Positions 9,165 through 17,165 of a stretch of DNA of 64,000 nucleotides are shown here, one piece after another. A model generated the notes under the pieces. It saw nothing but the letters and a program-made list of their open reading frames with translations, made no database searches and was not told the DNA's origin. This DNA is from Clostridiaceae bacterium. Its GTDB lineage: Bacteria > Bacillota > Clostridia > Peptostreptococcales > T1SED10-28. A program made the translations under genes and the position numbers. The stretch covers positions 1 through 64,000 of the forward strand of contig PWFQ01000060.1 in NCBI GenBank assembly GCA_003554105.1, given 5' to 3'. Numbering within the stretch: the stretch's first letter is position 1; each line of letters starts with the position of its first letter.

Positions 9165-9434
9165 AAACTCGCCACCTTTTACTGTTACTCAGAACCATTA
9201 TACCTTCTTTTATCCAATTTAAAAACCCTATTTTAAGAACTGGGCAATTCATCAAAGAGATAACAGTGGAATGAGCAATAAATTGGACGATAAGTACACA
9301 TGAAGTAGCTATTTAGTAGCAACGGGCTCAAAGGAATCGAGAAAGCCACTCATGGTGCTTCAGATGAATTGTTCAAATTTCAACATTATGATATATTATT
9401 AACTGTTGATAAAATAAAAATAGGAGTGAGTAAA
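9165..9434. other. 270-bp intergenic region before glnA
   Basis: It holds the HAD-gene -10 (9197-9202) and the candidate glnA promoter (9369-9397). Between them (about 9235-9365) is non-coding sequence more complex than the usual AT-rich spacers. It has short self-complementary pieces (GCTA/TAGC around 9307-9319, GGCT/AGCC around 9327-9348). No known riboswitch consensus was recognised. Confidence 0.4.
9369..9397 (+). promoter_or_regulatory. Candidate glnA promoter
   Basis: TTGTTC (9369-9374) and TATATT (9392-9397) are 17 bp apart, about 38 bp ahead of the TTG start. Confidence 0.5.
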
Positions 9435-10781
9435 TTGAAAGATTCAAGTAGTGATTTATCGAATGACAATATTAAGCAGTTGGTAGCGGATGAAAATGTA
9501 CGTTTCATTAATTTGCAGTTCACCGATATTTTCGGGAAACTGAAAAACGTTGCAATAACCACTAGCCAACTGGATTCTGCACTGAATAACGAGGTCATGT
9601 TTGACGGTTCTTCAATTAAAGGGTTTGTCCGGGTGGAAGAATCAGATATGGTACTGGTTCCCGATCCATCGACATTTGAAATTTTTCCTTGGAGAACGGA
9701 TTCTGAAGGAAAAGCAGCAAGGATGATTTGTGACGTTTACAATACTGACGGAACACCTTTTGAAGGATGTCCTCGAGGACTATTAAGAAATGTTTTGGAC
9801 GAGTTGCGTTCTTATGGCTACGAATACTTTGTAGGTCCGGAAGTTGAGTTTTTCCTTTTCGAACGGGACAAAGATGGTAAGCCAAGTATGGAAATTCACG
9901 ATGATGCAGGCTACTTTGATATGTCTCCTACCGATCTGGGTGAAAACGCAAGAAGAGACATGGTTCTTACATTGGAAAAGCTGGGCTTTGAAATAGAAGC
10001 ATCCCACCATGAAGCAGCGCCGGGACAACATGAAATCGATTTCAAATATGGTGAAGCTTTAAAGGCGGCTGACCAGATATCAACCTTTAAGCTGGTTGTT
10101 AAGACAGTTGCAAAACAGCATGGTCTTCATGCAACATTTATGCCTAAGCCTTTTAAAAATGCTCACGGAACATGTATGCATATAAATCAGTCCTTATTTA
10201 AGGACGGAAAAAATATTTTTGAAAAAACCGACGATCCTTTAGGGTTATCTAAGGAAGCATATTACTTCATCGGCGGACTGATAAAGCATGCCCGATCCTT
10301 TTCTGCAATAACAAATGCTTCTGTGAACTCATATAAACGATTTGTACCGGGATACGAAGCGCCAACGGATATTGCTTGGGGAATCGAGAACCGTACCCCC
10401 CTTATCAGGATCCCCGGAACCAGAGGTTCATCAACAAGAGTTGAGCTAAGAAATCCTGATCCCACAGCAAATCATTATCTTGCTCTGACAGCGATTCTGT
10501 CTGCAGGATTGGATGGCATTAAAAACAAGATTGAACCACCGGAGTATTTTGATGGCTGCACCTATGATCTTGATTGTAAAACAAGAGAGGAAAAATCTAT
10601 TGAACGTTTTCCTGAAACTCTTGGAGAAGCACTGGATGAGTTGGAAAAAAGTCAGTTTATGAAGGAATCTCTGGGAGAACACGTTTTTAATCTGTATCTT
10701 AAAGCTAAAAAAGCGGAATGGAAAGATTACAGCCAGGAGATTCATAATTGGGAGCTGAAAAAATATTTAAATTACTATTAA
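9435..10781 (+). CDS. glnA: Glutamine synthetase, type I
   Basis: ATP-dependent ligation of ammonia to glutamate. I start it at TTG 9435: TAGGAGTGAG lies 8 nt upstream, and the resulting 448-residue protein matches the GSI-alpha length. The longer open frame to 9369 has no ribosome site. Signatures: ENVRFINLQFTDIFGK at the beta-grasp N-terminus, FDGSSIKGF, EVEFFLFER, HHEAAPGQHEIDFKYG, the ATP-binding GTCMHINQSL, and RFVPGYEAPTDIAW. No obvious adenylylation-type insertion is seen, as in Firmicutes. A second, divergent GS is encoded at 13776-15722. Confidence 0.95.
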   Translation: MKDSSSDLSNDNIKQLVADENVRFINLQFTDIFGKLKNVAITTSQLDSALNNEVMFDGSSIKGFVRVEESDMVLVPDPSTFEIFPWRTDSEGKAARMICDVYNTDGTPFEGCPRGLLRNVLDELRSYGYEYFVGPEVEFFLFERDKDGKPSMEIHDDAGYFDMSPTDLGENARRDMVLTLEKLGFEIEASHHEAAPGQHEIDFKYGEALKAADQISTFKLVVKTVAKQHGLHATFMPKPFKNAHGTCMHINQSLFKDGKNIFEKTDDPLGLSKEAYYFIGGLIKHARSFSAITNASVNSYKRFVPGYEAPTDIAWGIENRTPLIRIPGTRGSSTRVELRNPDPTANHYLALTAILSAGLDGIKNKIEPPEYFDGCTYDLDCKTREEKSIERFPETLGEALDELEKSQFMKESLGEHVFNLYLKAKKAEWKDYSQEIHNWELKKYLNYY

Positions 10782-10802
10782 AATGTACTGATCGAACAAC
10801 AA

Positions 10803-10850
10803 TTAAGGAAGTAGAGAAAATACTCTACTTCCTTAACTATTGTTTTATTT
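10803..10850. terminator. Bidirectional terminator between glnA and tyrS
   Basis: A perfect 14-bp inverted repeat (10803-10816 with 10823-10836, 6-nt loop) lies between the convergent genes. It is followed on the plus strand by a T-rich tail. Confidence 0.85.
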
Positions 10851-10852
10851 TC

Positions 10853-12082
10853 CTATTCAGGAATTTTAATTTGATGGTAGGTCTTTTTACCCTTACGAAG
10901 CATGATTCTTCCTTTATCGAAATCCTTCAATGTTACGGAGTAATGAATATCGTCGATCACTCCTTCATTCAAATAGATGCCTCCCTGCTGAATTAACCGT
11001 CTCCCCTCACCTCTTGAAGGGATCAAGCCGATGTCTGATAGAAGTGAAAGGATGTCAACCCCTTCCTCGAAGATTTCTCTCTTAATCACTGTTGTTGGGG
11101 CATTATCCGAAACTCCTTTTTGAGAAAACAGAGCTTTAGCTGCTTCCAGGGCTTTTAATGCTTCTTCTTCTCCATGAACAAGCTTTGTCGTTTCAAAGGC
11201 CAGCACCTCTTTTGCCTTCTCAATTTCCTTTCCCTCCAAAGCGCTTAATCGCCGAACTTCATCAGAAGAAAGTATCGTTAAGAGCATAAGGCAATTATAT
11301 ACATCCGCATCATTGACGTTCCGAAGGTATTGAAAGAAATCATAAGGAGTTGTTCGTTTTGGATCCAGCCAAATCGTACCCGACTCGGTTTTACCCATTT
11401 TTTTGCCCTCATGATTGGTCAGGAGTTTAAAGGTAAGAGCATACACTGAATCCCTTTCAACTTTTCTGACAAGTTCATATCCTCCGATGATGTTTGACCA
11501 TTGATCATTTCCGCCAATTTGAAGTTTACAGTTATATCTTCTGTATAGTTCCAAATAGTCATAGGATTGCATAATCATGTAGTTGAACTCTAGAAAAGTA
11601 AGACCCGAATTGATTCTGGATTTATAACATTCTGCGCTTAACATTCGATTTACTGAAAAATGCCTTCCAATTTCCCGTAAAAACTCTACATAGTTCAATT
11701 CCAATAGCCAATCAGCATTATTGACAATAATTGCCTTCCCTTGTGAAAGATCTAGATACTTGGAAAATTGTTCTTTAAAGTATTGAATATTTTCTTCAAT
11801 CGTTTCTTTCATCAGCATTTTTCTCATATCCTGCTTACCGGAGGGGTCTCCGACCATTGTTGTGCCGCCGCCGAACAAGATAATCGGTATGTGACCTGCA
11901 TCTTGAAGTCTTCTGATTGCCATGATTTGAACAAAATGACCGAGGGTTAAGCTGGGTGCAGTAGCATCAAAGCCGATGTAGAATTTAACTGACTCTTTTT
12001 CCAACAAACTTTTCAGCTCATCTTCATGAATTACCTGTTCCACATAGCCTCGTTCTTCTAACACATCATAAATATTTCTCAT
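10853..12082 (-). CDS. tyrS: Tyrosyl-tRNA synthetase
   Basis: Charges tRNA-Tyr. The 409-residue protein has the class I HIGH-equivalent in TAPSLTLGHFVQ (residues 41-52), the tyrosine-binding YMIMQSYDYLELYRRYNC and GGNDQWSNI, and KMGKTESGT as the KMSKS loop. A C-terminal S4-like RNA-binding domain follows (from about residue 345). AGGAGG precedes the ATG by 8 nt. A T-box leader with a Tyr specifier controls it. The length and S4 domain match the TyrZ/TyrS clade of Firmicutes. Confidence 0.97.
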   Translation of the reverse strand: MRNIYDVLEERGYVEQVIHEDELKSLLEKESVKFYIGFDATAPSLTLGHFVQIMAIRRLQDAGHIPIILFGGGTTMVGDPSGKQDMRKMLMKETIEENIQYFKEQFSKYLDLSQGKAIIVNNADWLLELNYVEFLREIGRHFSVNRMLSAECYKSRINSGLTFLEFNYMIMQSYDYLELYRRYNCKLQIGGNDQWSNIIGGYELVRKVERDSVYALTFKLLTNHEGKKMGKTESGTIWLDPKRTTPYDFFQYLRNVNDADVYNCLMLLTILSSDEVRRLSALEGKEIEKAKEVLAFETTKLVHGEEEALKALEAAKALFSQKGVSDNAPTTVIKREIFEEGVDILSLLSDIGLIPSRGEGRRLIQQGGIYLNEGVIDDIHYSVTLKDFDKGRIMLRKGKKTYHQIKIPE

Positions 12083-12105
12083 CTTATTACCTCCTCAATT
12101 GAAAT

Positions 12106-12329
12106 AAAAAAAGCCCTCATCCAATAAGGACGGAGGGCCGCGGTACCACCTTAATTATATCCGGTCAGGATATCAACTCTTGTGCTGTATCGTAGCATCT
12201 ACGCAGTGCATCACACTGTAGCTCCGGAGTGTAATTCACAAAACAACTTCTGCAGATTTTTCACCACCAATCTGCTCTCTGAAAACAAGTTATCCTGCTA
12301 CTGGCTCTTTCAACACTTCATATTGACTT
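12106..12329 (-). promoter_or_regulatory. T-box riboswitch (tyrosine) upstream of tyrS
   Basis: T-box GGTGGTACCGCGG lies at 12138-12150. The terminator stem GCCCTCCGTCC/GGATGAGGGC (12113-12138) has a T run at 12106-12112. Stem I has CAGAGAG and GGTGGTGA elements. The specifier TAC is at 12231-12233 in a GAATTACAC context, which is Tyr and fits the gene it controls. Confidence 0.96.
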
Positions 12330-12335
12330 GACACT

Positions 12336-12363
12336 ATTATAAGTTTTTTTGAAGATTTGTCAA
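12336..12363 (-). promoter_or_regulatory. Sigma-A promoter of the tyrS leader
   Basis: TTGACA (12358-12363) and TATAAT (12336-12341), 16-bp spacer: full consensus hexamers. It sits directly behind the msrA stop codon. Confidence 0.88.
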
Positions 12364-12372
12364 TGATTTTAA

Positions 12373-12861
12373 TTACTCATTGTCCAAAATCGATAAATCA
12401 ATGTGGCAATAACCTTTGGGATTCTTCTCGAGATACTTTTGATGATACTCTTCCGCTTCATAATAATTTTTTAATGGTTCAATTTCAGTTACAATTTTCT
12501 TCGTATGGTTATTCTGCTCATGATCTTTTGACTTTTGAATTACAGGAAGGTCATCTTCCTCGACGTAATAGATCCCCGTTCTGTATTGAGACCCGAAGTC
12601 CGGTCCTTGTCGATTCTTAACAGTCGGATCAATAATTCTCCAGAAGTGACTTAGCAGCTTCTCCAGTGAGATGAAGTCATCATCATAGGTTACATAGCAG
12701 GCCTCGGCATATCCTGTATCGAAATTGCATACCTCTTCATAAGTAGGGTTTTTTGTGTGTCCGTTTGCATACCCCACATTCGTCTTAACTACACCTTTGA
12801 GACGGGAAAAGTATGCTTCAACACCCCAGAAACATCCTCCTGCTAATACAATTCTCTTCAT
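12373..12861 (-). CDS. msrA: Peptide methionine-S-sulfoxide reductase MsrA
   Basis: Repairs methionine-S-sulfoxide in proteins. The 162-residue form starting [13 protein letters not shown] has the catalytic GCFW motif at C10. I choose this ATG because GGAGG stands 7 nt upstream of it; the ATG 18 bp earlier has no site. Other family features: [16 protein letters not shown] and the YYVEEDD segment. The C-terminus ends shortly after [11 protein letters not shown], with no obvious fused MsrB. No terminator is visible between it and the tyrS promoter. Confidence 0.95.
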   Translation of the reverse strand: MKRIVLAGGCFWGVEAYFSRLKGVVKTNVGYANGHTKNPTYEEVCNFDTGYAEACYVTYDDDFISLEKLLSHFWRIIDPTVKNRQGPDFGSQYRTGIYYVEEDDLPVIQKSKDHEQNNHTKKIVTEIEPLKNYYEAEEYHQKYLEKNPKGYCHIDLSILDNE

Positions 12862-12935
12862 AACCTTTCCTCCATTCATGGTTCCTCTTCGTCACAAACT
12901 TATTAGGTTATTGTCGGTTTATTTAAGAAAAGCAT

Positions 12936-13322
12936 CTACTTAAACAAACCTTTTTTCTTCTTTTTAGGAATAAAATCTTTAATCATCGTCAAGATACCTG
13001 CTAACTCCAACAAGGGTTCCAATACATCTTTGTTCAGAGTATCAACAAGGCCTGTAGTGGTTTCAATTGTACCACTGACATCTTCAATTGCTCCCGTAAT
13101 ATTCTCCATTTCACTATTGATCCCCGTCGTTACTTCTTCTACATTCTTAGTAATCACCGGAATGCTTTCCAGGGTCTCATTAATATGTTTTTCGTTTGTT
13201 TCTACAATTCTGTTAACCCGTTTCATCGTTTCAACAAATTTCAAAATCAAAAGTATAATCACAATGACGAGAATAATTAACACTAGCATTAAAATTGATT
13301 GTAAATCAATAGTAAATTCCAT
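12936..13322 (-). CDS. DUF948-type membrane protein (YtxG-like)
   Basis: A 128-residue protein with one N-terminal membrane helix (about residues 10-30, very rich in I/L/V) and a long heptad-like cytoplasmic helix. The helix contains repeated T/E/I patterns (EEVTTGINSEMENITGAIEDVSG). A lysine-rich end follows (PKKKKKGLFK). This is the build of DUF948 proteins. It follows a YtxH-like gene by 18 bp, the same pairing as ytxG-ytxH of Bacillus, a general-stress locus of unknown mechanism. Function is not established. Confidence 0.8.
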   Translation of the reverse strand: MEFTIDLQSILMLVLIILVIVIILLILKFVETMKRVNRIVETNEKHINETLESIPVITKNVEEVTTGINSEMENITGAIEDVSGTIETTTGLVDTLNKDVLEPLLELAGILTMIKDFIPKKKKKGLFK

Positions 13323-13340
13323 AGAATCCCCCTTCTAATT

Positions 13341-13694
13341 TTATTCAACTGAAGTTTCTTCCTCTTCTTCGGGCTTGTTAAATCGATTTTTCGTGCTCAA
13401 CCATATTTCTTCAAGACGTTCTTTTTGTTCCTCGACAAGGATCGTTCCTTTGTCTTTTCCTTCCTCAAGATGATCTTCAAGCATATCTTTGGCTTTTAAT
13501 AGTTCTTCCTTTGTTTTGGCCCGTGTAACATCACCTTTATCCGGTGCATAAAGAATTCCTATCAGCCCGCCGATTAAAGCTCCCAATGCCAGACCTTTAA
13601 CCATCCCTTTTCTTCGTTCTTTTTCCTTTGCTTCTTCGATATGGTAGACATCTTTAAGAAACTCAAGTTTTTTCCCGATTAAGCTACAATGCAT
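13341..13694 (-). CDS. YtxH domain-containing protein
   Basis: 117 residues from ATG 13694, which has AAAGGAAG 7-9 nt upstream; the open frame extends 11 codons further without such a site. The YtxH hallmark is present: a glycine-rich hydrophobic helix KGLALGALIGGLIGILYAPDKG (described here in part, residues about 34-55). A charged coiled region and an acidic tail (EEEEETS) follow. It is paired with the DUF948 gene downstream, which supports a shared envelope-stress-type role known only by association in Bacillus. Confidence 0.8.
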   Translation of the reverse strand: MHCSLIGKKLEFLKDVYHIEEAKEKERRKGMVKGLALGALIGGLIGILYAPDKGDVTRAKTKEELLKAKDMLEDHLEEGKDKGTILVEEQKERLEEIWLSTKNRFNKPEEEEETSVE

Positions 13695-13775
13695 CTTCAC
13701 ACTTCCTTTCTGTTTAATTCTAAACATCTATCCACAATTATACCCTAGAATAACTGACACAAACAATAAGATCCT

Positions 13776-15722
13776 TTAAAAATCACCGTATCCATTTACA
13801 TCTTCTATCAGATTTTTGCGATAATCTGCATAAAGGTTTTTCAGTTGACTGATTGATTTTTGCATTTCCTGCTGTAATTTTGACGCTTCATCGTAATTCT
13901 TCTCTCCAAGAGCTTTCTTGATTCTTGAAAATAATGATAACCGATCCATTCGATCCTTCATCAGTTTAAAGCGCAGTTGATTTATTTTTTCCCAGTTAAC
14001 CACATCCAAATCAGATACGTTTTGCTCACCATGGATCTTTTTGCAGCTCCGCACTAAAGTAATATTATTCGGGATAATTCGACCAATCAGTTCTTTGATC
14101 CAAATATCGATGTTTGCTTCAATAATCGAGTTGATGATGTCTTCTGTGAATACCTCTTCATCATATAACATCTTGTGCTTCTCTTTATAACCGTTAAAAA
14201 TACTTATGCATTCCCAAACAGTTGCCGGAGATTTTCCAAACATGCTTACACGTTCTTCTTGGGTATAATCATCAAAAACATCTTCTTCACTTCGATATGC
14301 CCGTTCTTTATCGAGATAAAACTTGCCCACATTTGCAGGTTTCGAAAACTCTGCTTCAATATCTTTCGTGTCCAGGTCGCTGTTGGCAAAAGCCTTAATA
14401 CCATCAACCATTGATTGATACATTGCAGCAACATAGACGTAAGTATTCGAGTTTGGACTGGGAGACCGCAGCTCGAACCGTGTAGCCTGAGGCGAACGCA
14501 TATCTCTTACTAAGCCTAATAGAATTGTTCGGTTTCTCGAAGCAATTTCCGGAGTATGACCGACAGAACCGACAACAGATACCGGAGCCTCAAATCCCGG
14601 CTTTAATCGATTAAACGCATCATTGGTAGAATTGATAAACGGATTGATCACATCATAATTTTTCAGTATACCCAGAAAGGCTCCCCACCCAAATACACTC
14701 AAAAAATCTTCTTTCAAATCCTTTGGAGTAAAGGCATTAATTTTCTCTCCGCTCTTTAGCTCTAATTGAATCCCGACGTGGGTATGTTTTCCACTTCCTG
14801 CAACTCCTTCAATAGGCTTAGCGGAAAACGTCACTTCCAATCCGTGGGATTCAAAAACTTCTTCAATTAATTCTCTTATAAACAGTTCATTATCCGCCGC
14901 CTGAAGAGCTGTCGAATATTTCCAGTCTACTTCAAGCTGTTCCATTACATGGCTGAATTTTCCTTTGACACCCATCTTCGCACTAACTCCTCCAACTTCT
15001 TTATGGGCCATTTCTGGTTCAAAACCGTAGCATTCCAGTAACATCATCACTTTTTCCAAAGCTGTTCGAACACTGCCTTTTGTTCGTTTCCAATATTGCT
15101 CCTTAAGCATTTGTGATGTGGAAAGTTTTTCCTCGTCAGCGAGTTCTTCCGGCGTCTTCACCCAGAATTCAAGCTCTGTAGCGGTTGTCAAAATTACGTT
15201 ACTGATCCCTTTTCTATAGAGATAATTAAACTTTCCTTCCTTATGATGATTAATAAGTTCAAGGATTGACTTTTGAACATACCCTTCAGCTCTTTTCAGA
15301 ACTGATCGTGAATCCACCATTTTATTGCTATGTTCCAAGAAAGCCGGAATTCTAAGAGTTCCTACTGGAACTCCTTTACTTTCATCAATGTGCTCATGAT
15401 TATAATCGACAAACCAATTCACATCCAAGTCAGGTATTAAGTCAACCTTTGCATTGTTTAAAGTAGCAATTCTGTGCAGAATTACGCTGGACCCGTCGGT
15501 CTGTACGCCGTTTGTTAAAAAAGAGTCCATTTCGTCAATAAATAAAGAGATTGGAATTTTTTCATCAGTGTCGTTACCTCCAAGGTCAACACCAACCAAT
15601 GATACAAACTTAATATAGCTGTGGACCTGCAGGATTTTCTTTAGATATTCCGACTTATGAGACCACACAGGCAACGTATAAAGTCTTTCCTTTTCAAGCA
15701 GGTCTTTTAATTCATATTCCAT
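13776..15722 (-). CDS. Long, divergent glutamine synthetase-family protein
   Basis: 648 residues. The first about 450 follow the GSI plan with altered wording: TDGSSVILH (for FDGSSI), TATELEFWV (metal-site glutamate), HKEVGGVSAK, AGSGKHTHVGIQL (nucleotide/metal loop), RLKPGFEAPVSVV and TRFELRSPSPNSN. The last about 200 residues, helical and charged, have no counterpart in GlnA. It is not the usual GSIII, whose RLGANEAPPAI motif is absent. ATG 15722 is preferred over the TTG one codon earlier because AAAGGA is 7-8 nt away. The residues needed for ATP and metal binding look kept, so it may be an active amide ligase; the substrate is uncertain. Confidence 0.85.
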   Translation of the reverse strand: MEYELKDLLEKERLYTLPVWSHKSEYLKKILQVHSYIKFVSLVGVDLGGNDTDEKIPISLFIDEMDSFLTNGVQTDGSSVILHRIATLNNAKVDLIPDLDVNWFVDYNHEHIDESKGVPVGTLRIPAFLEHSNKMVDSRSVLKRAEGYVQKSILELINHHKEGKFNYLYRKGISNVILTTATELEFWVKTPEELADEEKLSTSQMLKEQYWKRTKGSVRTALEKVMMLLECYGFEPEMAHKEVGGVSAKMGVKGKFSHVMEQLEVDWKYSTALQAADNELFIRELIEEVFESHGLEVTFSAKPIEGVAGSGKHTHVGIQLELKSGEKINAFTPKDLKEDFLSVFGWGAFLGILKNYDVINPFINSTNDAFNRLKPGFEAPVSVVGSVGHTPEIASRNRTILLGLVRDMRSPQATRFELRSPSPNSNTYVYVAAMYQSMVDGIKAFANSDLDTKDIEAEFSKPANVGKFYLDKERAYRSEEDVFDDYTQEERVSMFGKSPATVWECISIFNGYKEKHKMLYDEEVFTEDIINSIIEANIDIWIKELIGRIIPNNITLVRSCKKIHGEQNVSDLDVVNWEKINQLRFKLMKDRMDRLSLFSRIKKALGEKNYDEASKLQQEMQKSISQLKNLYADYRKNLIEDVNGYGDF

Positions 15723-15744
15723 CAAACCATCCTTTCTTTTTATG

Positions 15745-15779
15745 CGTACAATATAGATTGATATTACTATAAATGTACG
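15745..15779. repeat. Imperfect inverted repeat in the leader of the long GS gene
   Basis: CGTACAATATAG (15745-15756) and CTATAAATGTACG (15767-15779) form an inverted repeat around a 10-bp spacer. It lies between the promoter and the ribosome site: an operator or RNA hairpin candidate. Confidence 0.5.
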
Positions 15780-15781
15780 TT

Positions 15782-15810
15782 ATATTACAAACTATAAAAC
15801 GCTTGTTCAA
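15782..15810 (-). promoter_or_regulatory. Promoter of the long GS gene
   Basis: TTGAAC (15805-15810) and TAATAT (15782-15787), 17-bp spacer. Confidence 0.6.
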
Positions 15811-15900
15811 ATATAATATATGAATTATATAAGATTTGAATCCTTTTGTCCAGTACAATCTTTTCAACCTTTTCTAAAAAATTAGAAGACCGAATTGTTG

Positions 15901-16734
15901 CTATGACCTTCCAATGAAATACTCTTCAGCTTTCTGATAAATTAACGAAAGAGATTCTTCTACAGTTTCATGATGGATAGGAACTGCTAAATCTGAAACT
16001 TCCTGATAGATTTCATAGCGCTCTTCCAATATATGATAAATTCGTTTTTCCAAATCCTGTCCCGCATTTAACAAAGGACGATGAGTTCTGTCTTTTACAC
16101 GGTGATAGATAATTTCAGGCGGAACATCCAAAAAAATGATTGTTCCCAGTTTCTTCATTTTTTCCTGATTGTCTTTATCAAGAATCAGTCCTCCACCGCA
16201 TGAAACAACAATTGGTTTCTCATGATTCTTTTCATTATTATACAGGTTATTAATGACATTTTTCTCCATTTCACGGAAAAATGATTCTCCTTTTTTGACA
16301 AAAAGAGATTCAATCGTCATTCCAAGCTTCTTTTCAATAACCTCATCGGTATCAATATATCCAAAGCCCAACTTCTCCGACATTTTTTTTCCGAGGGTGG
16401 ATTTTCCTGAGCCCATAAAACCGATAATAAACAGGTATCGTGGAAAAAGCCTGTTCCATTGTATTTTCTTGCTTGATTGTATAATGCTCTGGTATACTTC
16501 ATGAATTTCATTTTGATAATCCGTTTTAAAACTGGTTAAGTTATTTAAAAGCTCTTTTTCTCTCAATGGATCCTCAATAGATATCCCTTCCATCTTTTTC
16601 AGATCAAATATTCGGTTTGAAATTGTAAAGCGATGATTTAACAACTCGATGATTTCCTTGTCAATTTCTTCGATCTCTATCCGAAAATCATGAATTGACC
16701 TTGAATCTCTTTCGTCCCTGTTATTCTTCATCAT
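15901..16734 (-). CDS. aroK: Chorismate mutase-shikimate kinase fusion
   Basis: Two steps of aromatic amino-acid synthesis on one chain of 277 residues. Residues about 15-95 form an AroQ-type helical chorismate mutase (RIEIEEIDKEIIELLNHRF, then IHEVYQSIIQSSKKIQ). Residues about 103-275 form shikimate kinase, with P-loop GFMGSGKST, DTDEVIE, the shikimate-binding FREME, SCGGGLIL and the lid arginines RTHRPLL. The start is the first ATG, 8 nt after AAAGGAG. It overlaps the upstream small ORF. Shikimate kinase and chorismate mutase are separated by two pathway steps, so the fusion suggests coordination, not channelling of a direct product. Confidence 0.93.
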   Translation of the reverse strand: MMKNNRDERDSRSIHDFRIEIEEIDKEIIELLNHRFTISNRIFDLKKMEGISIEDPLREKELLNNLTSFKTDYQNEIHEVYQSIIQSSKKIQWNRLFPRYLFIIGFMGSGKSTLGKKMSEKLGFGYIDTDEVIEKKLGMTIESLFVKKGESFFREMEKNVINNLYNNEKNHEKPIVVSCGGGLILDKDNQEKMKKLGTIIFLDVPPEIIYHRVKDRTHRPLLNAGQDLEKRIYHILEERYEIYQEVSDLAVPIHHETVEESLSLIYQKAEEYFIGRS

Positions 16735-16912
16735 CAATCATTCTCCTTTTATCAGCCTTGCAAGAAGGTAAAATAAAAATAGCCAGCAACCCAATTAAGG
16801 AAAAAATGAAACCGATAAAGAACCATAAATAAGGATTGCGGTTTTTATCCTTCGCTTTCATTCCGGTAAGAAAACCGATAATCAACTCAAAAACAATGAT
16901 ATAGTATCCCAA
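16721..16912 (-). CDS. Small two-helix membrane protein
   Basis: 63 residues from a TTG start with AAGGGG 8 nt upstream. Two hydrophobic segments (about residues 3-17 and 29-48, the second WFFIGFIFSLIGLLAIFILP) are joined by a charged KAKDKNRNP loop. The ends are charged and short. It overlaps the start of the chorismate mutase-shikimate kinase gene by 14 nt, so translation is probably coupled. I do not recognise a family. The overlap, ribosome site and clean membrane topology are the case for it being real. Confidence 0.6.
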   Translation of the reverse strand: MGYYIIVFELIIGFLTGMKAKDKNRNPYLWFFIGFIFSLIGLLAIFILPSCKADKRRMIDDEE

Positions 16913-16931
16913 GTTTAATGCCCCTTTCAGT

Positions 16932-17165
16932 TTAGTGCTTTAAGTAGTCCGGAATATTTAAAATTTCCTGTCCGTTCCATTCAATACTGTAAACATTTTC
17001 TAATCTTTTTAGTTCACCGATGCAAGCGAGTTTGTTAAATTCTCTGGGCAAACGTACAAAAAAAACAATTTCAAGGTCTTCTTCATATTCCTGGTCAGAG
17101 TATTCTTTTGGGTTGACAATGATATTTTTTATACTGACTTGATGGCGGCCAAAAATTGTTCCGAT
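16932..17165 (-). pseudogene. Detached C-terminal domain of the MgtC-like gene (after in-frame TAA)
   Basis: Reading on in the same frame past the TAA at 17166-17168 gives 77 further sense codons to a natural stop at 16932-16934. The start is IGTIFGRHQVSIKNIIV and the end is NIPDYLKH. This looks like the small C-terminal ACT-like domain of MgtC/SapB proteins. The junction would read GRPGLVG-x-IGTIFGRH, so a single change (for example GAA to TAA) explains the break. No ribosome site or start codon is evident for separate translation. Confidence 0.75.

Noticed and set aside
9369-9434. glnA starting at ATG 9369
   Set aside because: No ribosome site there; the extra 22 residues are not GS-like; the candidate promoter lies on this stretch; TTG 9435 has a good site.
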